Shown here one piece after another: positions 52,022 through 64,000 of a DNA stretch of 64,000 bases. Numbering within the stretch: the stretch's first letter is position 1; each line of letters begins with the position of its first letter. The stretch covers positions 1-64,000 of the forward strand of contig NZ_JACHOR010000005.1 of assembly GCF_014199945.1 (NCBI RefSeq), read 5' to 3'. A model generated the notes under the pieces. That model did not search any database, had not been told where the DNA came from, and saw only the letters and a list, made by a program, of their open reading frames with translations. The stretch is from Brevundimonas variabilis. Lineage in GTDB: Bacteria; Pseudomonadota; Alphaproteobacteria; Caulobacterales; Caulobacteraceae. The position numbers and the translations under genes are program-made.

Positions 52022-54103
52022 GTGACCAGGATCATGCGTCTGTCCACCACCAGCGTGCTGGCCCTGTCGATGCTGGTGGGACCGGTGGTCCAGCCGGGCA
52101 TCGTGGTGGCCCAGGCGGTCCAGACCGCGCCGGCCGCCGTCGCCGATGACGTGATCATCAACATGCGCGGGGCCGACATCAAGGATGTCGCCGAACAGGT
52201 CTCGCGCATCACGGGCCGGACCCTGGTGCTCGATCCGGCCGTCTCGGGTCAGGTCAATGTCGTTTCCGCCGAGCCGCTCAGCCGCAACGGTGTCTGGGAG
52301 CTGTTCCTGCAGGTCCTGCGCACCTCCCAGTTCGCGGCGGTTCGCAGCGGCAATGTCTGGCGCATCGTGCCCCAGGCCTCGGTGATCCAGGGCGGGTCGT
52401 CCGAGACGGGGGCGGCGACGTCCAACCAGCAGGTCATCACCCGCGTCATCCGTCTGCGCAACCTGCCATCAGACCAGGCGGTCCGGGCGCTGCGGCCGCT
52501 CGTTGCGTCCTCCGGTGCGTTGGAGGCCATCACCGACCCCAATGCCGTGGTCGTCACCGACTATGCCGAGAATGTTGCCCGCGTGCAGCAACTGGCCGCC
52601 AGCCTGGATCGCGGCGGTGGCTCCGCTGTCGAGGTTGTGGCCCTTGAATACGCCAGTGCCGTCGATGTCGCCCAGTCGATCAGCACCCTGCTGGGATCCG
52701 ACGCCGGAGGCCCCAAGGTCAGCGCCGACGAGCGTTCCAACTCCGTCCTGATCCGGGGCGAGGCCTCCGACATCGCCCAGGCCCGTTCGATCGTCCGCTC
52801 GCTGGACCAGCCCGGCGGGGCCAGCCCGATCACCCGGGTCGTCCGGCTCCGGAACTCCGACGCCGAGTCCATCGCCGAGATCGTCGCCGGCCTGATGGGC
52901 GCCGAGGGCGCGGCGACCAATGCCGTGTCCCGCTCCCTGCGCAGCAACACGACGGGCCTCGCCAGTCTCAGCGCCTCGAACCGCGATGCCGCCGCAGCGG
53001 CCGTCGGCATGGCCACGGGCTCCACATCATCGGAAGGCGGGGCCAGCCCGCTCCCTGCGTCCGGGTCCGCCGCGCGCGGTCCGTCCGGCTTCCAGCTCAC
53101 CGACGTCACGGTCCAGGCCGCGCCGGAGCTGAACGCCATCGTCATGCGCGGAGCCCCGGCCACCGTCGCCATGCTGGAGGACCTGATCGTCCAGCTCGAT
53201 CTCCGCCGCGCCCAGGTCAAGATCGAGGTCGCCATCGTCGAGATCACCGGCGAACTGGGCGAGCGGATCGGGGTCCAGCTGGGACTCGGCGGCACCGTGC
53301 CCGCCGACGGCGTGGCGGGCGGATCATCCTTCTCGACGGCGGGCAGCGCGCTCGGCACCGTCCTGCGGACCCTGGGCGTGCCCGAGGCGTCGCTGCTGGG
53401 CGAGGGCCTGTCGTTCGCCGCCGGACAGGAGGGCGAGTTCGGCCTGCTGCTTCAGGCTCTCGGCACCAATGCCAGCGCCAACCTGCTGTCCAGTCCGAAC
53501 ATCACCGTGCTGGACAACCAGCCGGCCGAGATCGTCGTCGGCCAGAACGTACCCTTCCGGACCGGCAGTTTCGCCACCGACGGCAACAGCACCAACCCCT
53601 TCACCACCATCTCGCGCGAGGATGTCGGCTTGACGCTGCGGGTGATTCCGCGTGTCCACGACGGCAATGTGGTCAAGCTGGATGTCAGCCAGGAAGTGTC
53701 GTCCCTGGTCAACTCCACCGTCCTTGGCGCTGCCGACCTGATCACCAACCGCCGCAGCCTGCAGACCACCGTCCTGGCCGACGACGGCCAGACGGTGGTG
53801 CTGGGGGGACTGGTCTCGGACGACATCCAGACGTCCAACAGCCGGGTGCCCGGTCTCGGCAGCCTGCCGGTGGTGGGAAACCTGTTCCGCGCGCGAAGCA
53901 ACAGCCAGACCCGCCGGACCCTGTTCATCTTCCTGAAGCCGACGATCCTGCGCGACTCCGAGGCCGTCAGCCGGGCAACCCAGCAGAGCTATGACCGTCT
54001 GCGCACGGCGGAACCGCCGCGGTTCGATCCCCGGAATCCGCCTGCCCTGCCTGCGGGCGATCCCCGGCTTCAGCCGGACGTCGATGGCGTGTTCCGCAAC
54101 TGA
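52022..54103 (+). CDS. gspD: Type II secretion secretin GspD
   Basis: A 693-residue outer-membrane secretin. GTG at 52022 is used (AGGAG upstream); ATG at 52034 is possible. A signal peptide of about 34 residues, N0 (INMRGADIKDVAEQVSRITG), N1-N3 repeats with VVRLRN and VEVVALEYASAVDVAQSI motifs, then the secretin core with QLDLRRAQVKIEVAIVEITG and VPFRTGSF, DVGLTLRVIPRVHDG and GLVSDDIQTSNSRVPGLGSL. An Asn/Ser/Gly-rich stretch (about 300-345) is inserted in N3. A pilotin gene was not seen. End of the forward operon. Confidence 0.95.
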   Translation: MTRIMRLSTTSVLALSMLVGPVVQPGIVVAQAVQTAPAAVADDVIINMRGADIKDVAEQVSRITGRTLVLDPAVSGQVNVVSAEPLSRNGVWELFLQVLRTSQFAAVRSGNVWRIVPQASVIQGGSSETGAATSNQQVITRVIRLRNLPSDQAVRALRPLVASSGALEAITDPNAVVVTDYAENVARVQQLAASLDRGGGSAVEVVALEYASAVDVAQSISTLLGSDAGGPKVSADERSNSVLIRGEASDIAQARSIVRSLDQPGGASPITRVVRLRNSDAESIAEIVAGLMGAEGAATNAVSRSLRSNTTGLASLSASNRDAAAAAVGMATGSTSSEGGASPLPASGSAARGPSGFQLTDVTVQAAPELNAIVMRGAPATVAMLEDLIVQLDLRRAQVKIEVAIVEITGELGERIGVQLGLGGTVPADGVAGGSSFSTAGSALGTVLRTLGVPEASLLGEGLSFAAGQEGEFGLLLQALGTNASANLLSSPNITVLDNQPAEIVVGQNVPFRTGSFATDGNSTNPFTTISREDVGLTLRVIPRVHDGNVVKLDVSQEVSSLVNSTVLGAADLITNRRSLQTTVLADDGQTVVLGGLVSDDIQTSNSRVPGLGSLPVVGNLFRARSNSQTRRTLFIFLKPTILRDSEAVSRATQQSYDRLRTAEPPRFDPRNPPALPAGDPRLQPDVDGVFRN

Positions 54104-54139
54104 CACCTCAAGTTTCATAAAACTAACTTATCGTCGTCA

Positions 54140-54168
54140 TCAGCATATTCAACTTTCATTGATGCTGA
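54140..54168. promoter_or_regulatory. Inverted repeat upstream of katG
   Basis: TCAGCAT (54140-54146) and ATGCTGA (54162-54168) are inverted around a 15-base AT-rich spacer. The gap between gspD and katG is notably AT-rich. It may be a redox regulator site, but does not match the OxyR four-ATAG pattern. Confidence 0.35.
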
Positions 54169-56436
<2,268 letters not shown>

Positions 56437-56458
56437 TAGCGGTCTGATCGTCTGACTT

Positions 56459-56490
56459 CGGCCGCAGCGGACCCCCGCTGCGGCCGATTT
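56459..56490 (+). terminator. Rho-independent terminator of katG
   Basis: CGGCCGCAGCGG (56459-56470) pairs with CCGCTGCGGCCG (56475-56486) around ACCC and is followed by ATTTCAATT. Confidence 0.8.
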
Positions 56491-56555
56491 CAATTCCGGG
56501 CCGGGCCAACCGGATCGAACCTGTGCCGTACAGCGTTCGACCGGAGGAGGTGGCG

Positions 56556-57254
56556 ATGCGCGGTCTTGATTTCAGTTCCTGGGAAAATGTGCTGACGACG
56601 GTGCTGGGCCTGGCCCTGATCACGCTGATCGGTGTGGGGCTTCGTCTGGTGGTCATGATGACGATCCAGCAGCGACGCGAGCGCGCCAATCGCCAGATCA
56701 ATGAGCGGCTCAAGACGCTGATTGCTGCCTACAAGGTTCTGGGCGGCTCCTTCACCGGCAATCTGTCCGTCGACCCGACGCATCTGCGCGACCTGCGCCG
56801 GACAACGCCAGCCGATGCCGATGGTACCATCCCGCCGCTGGCCGCCATAACGGACGAGGGCTCGGATCGCGGCCGGCGCATCCGCGATGCCGTCGAGGCC
56901 GCCCTTTCCGACATCATCCTGCTGGGCACCGAGGAACACGTCCGGCTTGCCGAGAGCGCGGCCCGGGAACTGGTCGCGGGTCGTCCCGTGCACGTGCATG
57001 ATCTGGTCGTCTCGCTGCGGGCATTCGTCCGCAAGGCGCTGGACCTCGACCCGATCCCGGCCGACCTGTCCATTCCGTTCCAGGGGCCGACCCGGCCCGC
57101 GACCTCCGGCGCTCGTGGCGAGCGCGGCAAGGGCGAGGGCCGCGGCGGTGGCGGCGGGGAAGGTGACGGCATGGGCGGGGGTGGAGGCGGCGCCGGGGCC
57201 GGTGTCGGCTACATAGGCGACTCTGCGGTGTCCTCCCAGACAGGCCCGCCCTGA
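56556..57254 (+). CDS. Membrane protein with Gly-rich tail, unknown function
   Basis: A 232-residue protein; ATG at 56556 has GGAGGAGG just upstream. One hydrophobic segment (VLTTVLGLALITLIGVGLRL, about 12-32) precedes a basic linker (QQRRERANRQINERLKTLIAAYKVLGG-like) and a helical domain of about 120 residues with the segment DAVEAALSDIILLGTEEHVR. The last 45 residues are almost pure Gly with Glu/Asp/Arg. A helical domain of this kind recurs in unannotated proteobacterial proteins. Likely an inner-membrane anchored cytoplasmic domain. No clear operon partner. Confidence 0.65.
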   Translation: MRGLDFSSWENVLTTVLGLALITLIGVGLRLVVMMTIQQRRERANRQINERLKTLIAAYKVLGGSFTGNLSVDPTHLRDLRRTTPADADGTIPPLAAITDEGSDRGRRIRDAVEAALSDIILLGTEEHVRLAESAARELVAGRPVHVHDLVVSLRAFVRKALDLDPIPADLSIPFQGPTRPATSGARGERGKGEGRGGGGGEGDGMGGGGGGAGAGVGYIGDSAVSSQTGPP

Positions 57255-57403
57255 CGGTCCGACAGGGGCTCGCTATCGGGGTGCGAATTCCTGTATGATT
57301 GCCGCATCGGGCGCGCCGTGAATCGGCGGCGTCCGGACTGTTTACCTCAGCGGGCCGGGTCAAGATCAGACCCCTTGTGCCGTCCGCGTCTCCGGACACC
57401 TGA

Positions 57404-59842
<2,439 letters not shown>

Positions 59843-59867
59843 CACCGCGCCCCTTCGGCCGGCGGCC

Positions 59868-61130
59868 ATGCTGAGACTGCCCTCGACCATCGACGTCGTC
59901 GTGATCGGGGCCGGTGCGGCGGGCGTTGCCGCCGCCCGTCGCCTGATGGCGGCCGGGGTCTCGGTGGTCGTTCTGGAGGCCCGCGACCGGGTCGGTGGCC
60001 GGGCCCATACGGTGCCGCGCGAGGGTCACGGGCTCGACCTTGGCTGCGGCTGGCTGCATTCCGCCGACGAAAATGTCCTGACTGACCGGGCCCGCGCCGA
60101 AGGCTTTACGGTCCACGAGACGCCCCCGCCCTGGCAGTCCGGAACCCCCAGCCTCGGCGAGACTTCCGCCGACCAGGCCGCGTTCGGCGAGGCGTTCGCA
60201 GCGTTTGATGGCCGCATTGCCGAGGCCGCAGCAAAAGGCAGGGACGGGCCGGCATCAGATCATTTCGAGCCCGGCAACCGATGGAACGCCCGGATGGATG
60301 CCATCTCCGGGGCGATGAACGGCGCGCGCTTTGCCGAGGTCTCGACCCTCGACCACGATGCCTATCGCGACACCGGCGTGAACTGGAGGGTGACCGAGGG
60401 CTATGGCGCTCTGATCCAGCTGCTGGGCGACGGCCTGCCCGTCGTGCTGAACTGCCCGGTCACACGGATCGACCGTTCGGGGCCGCGGCTTGTCATCGAT
60501 ACCGCCCGGGGGCGGATCGAAACAAGTCAGGTTATCCTGACAGTGTCCACCGATCTGATCAGCTCGGAGGCGATCCGCATCGACCCGCCCGTGCCGGCCC
60601 ATCTGGAGGCCGCGTCCGGTGTTCCGCTCGGCCTCGCGTCCAAGCTCCATCTGGCCGTCAGCGGTGCTGAAGACTTCGAACCGGACAGCCAGCTGATGGG
60701 CCGGACCGATACGGCCGAGATCGGCTTCTATCATCTGCGTCCTTTCGGTCGCCCCATGATCGAGGCGTATTTCGGCGGCCCCCTGGCCCGGGGGCTGGAG
60801 GCCCAGGGCGAGGCCGCGTTCCTTGATTTCGCCACGACCGAACTGGTCGACCAGCTTGGCTCGTCCTTCCGCCGCCGCATCCAGCCCCTGGCCACCTCGA
60901 TGTGGGGTGCGGACCCCTTTGCACGCGGCGCCTATTCCCACGCCCTGCCCGGCCACGCGGGCGACCGAGGACGCCTGTCGCAACCGATCGAGGACCGCAT
61001 CTTCATCGCCGGCGAAGCCACAGCCCCCGCCTTCTTCGGCACCGCCCACGGGGCCTGGCTCGAGGGCGAACGGGCTGCAGGGATGATCCTGTGGCTGAAA
61101 GGCCTTGGACAAGCCCCCGAGGCCCGCTAG
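59868..61130 (+). CDS. FAD-dependent amine oxidase family protein
   Basis: A 420-residue flavoprotein; the ATG at 59868, 26 bases after gyrB, is the first before the dinucleotide fold. The Rossmann motif is VVVIGAGAAGVAAARRL (about 9-25), followed by LEARDRVGGRAHT, which binds the FAD ribose. The C-terminal FAD segment is FIAGEATAPAFFGTAHGAWLEGERAAGMI. The middle domain contains VNWRVTEGYGALIQLLGDGL. Substrates in this family include amines such as polyamines, amino acids or tryptophan-type compounds; sequence alone does not choose. A polyamine oxidase role is only a guess. Confidence 0.88.
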   Translation: MLRLPSTIDVVVIGAGAAGVAAARRLMAAGVSVVVLEARDRVGGRAHTVPREGHGLDLGCGWLHSADENVLTDRARAEGFTVHETPPPWQSGTPSLGETSADQAAFGEAFAAFDGRIAEAAAKGRDGPASDHFEPGNRWNARMDAISGAMNGARFAEVSTLDHDAYRDTGVNWRVTEGYGALIQLLGDGLPVVLNCPVTRIDRSGPRLVIDTARGRIETSQVILTVSTDLISSEAIRIDPPVPAHLEAASGVPLGLASKLHLAVSGAEDFEPDSQLMGRTDTAEIGFYHLRPFGRPMIEAYFGGPLARGLEAQGEAAFLDFATTELVDQLGSSFRRRIQPLATSMWGADPFARGAYSHALPGHAGDRGRLSQPIEDRIFIAGEATAPAFFGTAHGAWLEGERAAGMILWLKGLGQAPEAR

Positions 61131-61165
61131 GGTTCGCGTCTGCATTGTCCTGATGGGAGCCGGGT

Positions 61166-64000
61166 GTGGTTAAACGTGTATTCGTGCCCTTGGCTCTCAT
61201 GGTCCTTCTGGTCGTCTCTCCGGCGTCGGCACAGACCCCAGCGAATGCCCTGATCGCCGCGCAAGGGCCCGTCGTTGCGGGGGCGGACACCGATCCGCTT
61301 CCCGGCGACCCGGGCGTACGAAACGGCACCCTTCCCAATGGCATGACCTATGCCATCCTGAAAAATCCCCGCCCGGAGGGGGCGGCCTCGATCCGTCTGA
61401 TGGTCCGGGTCGGCAGTTTCGAGGAAGCGGACGCCGACCGGGGCATCGCCCATTTCCTCGAGCACATGGCCTTCAACGGCACACGGTCGTTTCCCGAGGG
61501 CGAGCTCATCCGCAGGTTTGCCGAAGCGGGCATCGGCTTCGGCCGCGACCAGAACGCCTTCACGGGTCCGTTCAGCACCGTCTATTCGCTGGACCTGAAT
61601 GTCGCCGACAAGGATCGGCTGGACCTGTCCTTTGCCTGGATGGGCGACGTCGCGGACGGCCTGATCTTTGCCCCCGCGGCGGTCGAGCGCGAGCGGGGCG
61701 TGGTCATGGCCGAGCGCGAGGCGCGCCTTGGCCCGGCTTTCGACTACCAGCAGCGCTACAGTGCCTTCGTGGCCCCCGGGCTGAGGGGGCCGACCCGCAG
61801 TCCGATCGGCGAGGCCAGCACCCTGAGGGCCATCTCCTCCGAGGCCCTGACCGCCTTCTACAAGGCCTGGTACCGGCCCGAGCTGGCCACCCTGATCGTG
61901 GTCGGGGATGTCGACGAAGCCGATATCGAGGCCCGCATCCGGACCACATTTTCCGACTGGACGGGTCAGGGTCCGCTGCCCGTGTCTGCCGTTCCCGGCA
62001 AGCCCGATCTGGCACGCCCTCTGGACGTCATGGTGTCTGCGGAACGTCAGCAAGGCTCGGGCATCAGCGCCTGCCGGGTCCGCCCCGCTGTGCTGCTCGG
62101 CCCCGACTCGCTGCAGCGGCGCAAGGTCTACATCGAGCGCAATCTGTGGCTGGCCATCCTGAACCGGCGTCTCACCCGCCTGGCGCAGGATCCGGAGGCA
62201 CCCTTCACCTCCGCCTCGGTCAGTGTCTCGGCCTGGGGCCGGGAAGCCGCCTATACCTGTCTCGGCGTCACGCCCAGGTCAGACGCCACCTGGCGCGAGG
62301 GCCTGGCCGCCGCCCAGGCGGAGGTCGCCCGCATGGCTGCGCACGGCGTCACCCAGGCGGAGATTGATCGTGTGGTGGCAGCCCAGAAGGAGTCCAACAG
62401 AAGCGCCATCGTCTCGGCGGAAACGCGCTTTTCGGCCCGGCTTGCTGCCGGGCTCCTGGCCGCCCAGCCCTTTGACGGCCTCGATGCCTCCGCCTTCACG
62501 CGCCCGGAAGACAATGCCGCCATCTATGATCGCGTCGTCGCCGGCATCACGCCCGCCTCTGTTCACGATGCCTTCCTGCGCGAAATCGGGGGGTCCGAAC
62601 CCCTGATCGCCCTGGCTTTGCCAGAGGTGCCGGATGCCGAGGCGGTTCGCGTGGCGTGGCAGGAGATCGAGGCCCGCCCGGTGCCGGACGCCGTCGCGGA
62701 GGCCGCGACGACCGCCTGGGCCTATACCGATTTCGGCCCGCCGGGCCGGGTCGCGACGCGGGAGATCGTGGACGACCCCGGCTTCGTCCGCCTGACGTTC
62801 GAGAATGGCGTCGTCGTGAATTTCAAGTCGGTCAATTTCTCGCGCGACGCGATCTTGGTCGCGGTCCGGTTCGGAGCCGGTTCCCTTGAAGTGGCTCCCG
62901 CCGATTATCCAGCCGCTGGTCTTGGGACCGTCATGCTGACGCCTGGAGGGCTGGGCAAACACAGTATGGTCGAGATGGCCGACCTCTTCTCCTCCCGTCG
63001 GGTCGCCGCACAACTCTCCATGCAGAACCGTTCCTTCGTTTTGCAGGGCGATACCCGTCCGGTCGATCTTGAGCCCCAGCTTCAACTGCTGACAGCCACC
63101 CTGACGGATCCAGGCTTCCGTCGGGACTTCGATCAAATTCGGATCAACGCTATTCGCACCTTGTACCGCAGCCGGACCAGCTCCCCCGAAGCCGTGGCGA
63201 CGGACGCCTTGCTGAAGGCGATCGACCCTGCCAGCCCCCGCCTCCCGCCGCCGCTCGATGTCATCCTTGAGGCTGGCCCGTCAGACTTCGAGCGAGTTCT
63301 CAAGCCCGCCCTGACCCAGGCTCCGCTGGAGGTCACGGTCGTCGGTGATGTCGACGAGGCGACGGCCGTCGAGGCGCTGTCCCGCACCCTCGGGGCCATT
63401 CCTGCCCGAAGCCAGATCTCCAGGGCGCGCGACGATACCTGGTTCCTGCGTTATCCCGAGGCCCCGCTCGAGGAACGGGTTGTCCATGAGGGCGCGCGGG
63501 ACCGTGCCGTCGTCAACCTGGTCTGGCCGCTGTTCGTGGGCGACGGCGAACGCCGGGACGAGCTTCGGGCTCTGGGTCTGCTGCGGCTGATCATGGCTGA
63601 TGCCGTTCGCGACGAGGTGCGTGAGGCTTTGGGATCGGCCTATTCGCCGGGCGTCTCGCTGCAGACGTCCGATTTCGGCGACCAGGGCAGCCTCGACGTC
63701 AGTATCGCGACCAACCCCGCCCAGGCCCAGATCGTCCGCGAGGCCGTGGAACGGGTCGCTGCCACCCTCGCCTCGCCCGGGGGGATAACGGCTACGGCCC
63801 TTGAGGCCGCCCGCAGGCCCGTGCTGGATGCCATCCCCGCCAGTCGCCGCACCAATGGCTGGTGGCTGGGGGTCATGGACGGGTCGGCGCGCGAACCCCG
63901 CATCGTGCGTGATGCGATCGACTGGGAAGCCGCCTATCGAGACATGACCGTCGAACAGGTCCAGGCCGTCGCCACCACCTGGCTGGCACGCAAGCCGATC
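61166..64000 (+). CDS. M16-family zinc metallopeptidase, exported (3' truncated by window)
   Basis: An open frame of 945 codons from GTG at 61166 to the window edge without a stop. GGGAG lies upstream. A signal peptide (VVKRVFVPLALMVLLVVSPA, cleavage near ASA) leads to the mature protein. The inverted zinc motif is HFLEH at 96-100, preceded by LPNGMTYAILKNPRPEGAAS and followed by VVMAEREAR with the third ligand Glu. A second M16-like half follows (FENGVVVNFKSVNFSRDAIL), ending in AYSPGVSLQTSD and the DMTVEQVQAVATTWL segment. Pitrilysin-type periplasmic peptidases degrade small peptides. The remaining C-terminus is outside the window. Confidence 0.93.
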   Translation, partial: MVKRVFVPLALMVLLVVSPASAQTPANALIAAQGPVVAGADTDPLPGDPGVRNGTLPNGMTYAILKNPRPEGAASIRLMVRVGSFEEADADRGIAHFLEHMAFNGTRSFPEGELIRRFAEAGIGFGRDQNAFTGPFSTVYSLDLNVADKDRLDLSFAWMGDVADGLIFAPAAVERERGVVMAEREARLGPAFDYQQRYSAFVAPGLRGPTRSPIGEASTLRAISSEALTAFYKAWYRPELATLIVVGDVDEADIEARIRTTFSDWTGQGPLPVSAVPGKPDLARPLDVMVSAERQQGSGISACRVRPAVLLGPDSLQRRKVYIERNLWLAILNRRLTRLAQDPEAPFTSASVSVSAWGREAAYTCLGVTPRSDATWREGLAAAQAEVARMAAHGVTQAEIDRVVAAQKESNRSAIVSAETRFSARLAAGLLAAQPFDGLDASAFTRPEDNAAIYDRVVAGITPASVHDAFLREIGGSEPLIALALPEVPDAEAVRVAWQEIEARPVPDAVAEAATTAWAYTDFGPPGRVATREIVDDPGFVRLTFENGVVVNFKSVNFSRDAILVAVRFGAGSLEVAPADYPAAGLGTVMLTPGGLGKHSMVEMADLFSSRRVAAQLSMQNRSFVLQGDTRPVDLEPQLQLLTATLTDPGFRRDFDQIRINAIRTLYRSRTSSPEAVATDALLKAIDPASPRLPPPLDVILEAGPSDFERVLKPALTQAPLEVTVVGDVDEATAVEALSRTLGAIPARSQISRARDDTWFLRYPEAPLEERVVHEGARDRAVVNLVWPLFVGDGERRDELRALGLLRLIMADAVRDEVREALGSAYSPGVSLQTSDFGDQGSLDVSIATNPAQAQIVREAVERVAATLASPGGITATALEAARRPVLDAIPASRRTNGWWLGVMDGSAREPRIVRDAIDWEAAYRDMTVEQVQAVATTWLARKPI

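Noticed and set aside
54111..54124. Small hairpin AGTTT-CATA-AAACT after gspD
   Set aside because: Five-pair AT stem without T tract; too weak to call a terminator.

Overview
This is a dense, GC-rich stretch of bacterial chromosome (about two thirds GC by eye) with short gaps and many 1- or 4-base gene overlaps. It most likely comes from an alphaproteobacterium of the Caulobacterales, probably Brevundimonas or a close relative. The clues are two large TonB-dependent receptors, a CC0125/CC1285-type lipoprotein, DUF4167, DUF4893 and DUF1674 proteins, a dnaX-ybaB-recR neighbourhood and a bacterial deoxyhypusine-synthase-like enzyme. The genus is an inference. I see no prophage, transposase, CRISPR array, rRNA or tRNA.

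Layout. 1-4.6 kb: the end of an OmpA-like gene, a capsule-type glycan protein, and a TonB-dependent receptor behind a three-unit Pho-box-like array. 4.6-12.2 kb: a lipoprotein, the agmatine-to-putrescine pair aguA-aguB, a tightly coupled trio of exported proteins (beta-helix protein, class A acid-phosphatase-like lipoprotein, small lipoprotein), then a deoxyhypusine-synthase-like gene and an ornithine/arginine-type decarboxylase. These look like parts of one polyamine route. 12.2-17.9 kb: a phosphorus-scavenging block of phnCDE, a PstS-type binding protein and an alkaline phosphatase. 17.9-23 kb: a BlaI-type repressor with a perfect palindrome in front of it, a BlaR1/M56 sensor protease with an unusual Rap1a-like C-terminal module, and a class A penicillin-binding protein; together these suggest cell-wall stress sensing. 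23-31 kb: a methyltransferase, an exported alpha/beta hydrolase, several lipoproteins and small exported proteins, a LysE-type exporter, argG and a DUF1674/SdhAF4-like gene.

31-42.9 kb: typA, an Oar-like TonB receptor, a GlsB-type membrane protein, an XRE regulator with a palindrome at its start, a PAP2 phosphatase, a DUF3597 protein, and dnaX, ybaB and recR with a nitroreductase on the opposite strand between dnaX and ybaB. 42.9-54.1 kb: a nearly complete type II secretion system in four transcription blocks (gspKJ reverse, gspN forward, gspLMEF reverse, gspGHICD forward). The 5' end of gspJ lies inside a long inverted repeat. No prepilin peptidase (gspO) is in the window. 54.1-64 kb: katG, a glycine-rich membrane protein, gyrB, an FAD amine oxidase and the first 945 codons of an M16 peptidase that runs off the end.

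The main themes are phosphate acquisition (Pho-box-like repeats before a TonB receptor and before phnC, plus phnCDE, pstS, phoA and two PAP2-type phosphatases), polyamine synthesis, envelope surveillance and protein secretion. The most interesting leads are the Pho-box-controlled receptor, the polyamine locus, the BlaR1-Rap1a fusion, and the repeat that supplies the start region of gspJ.
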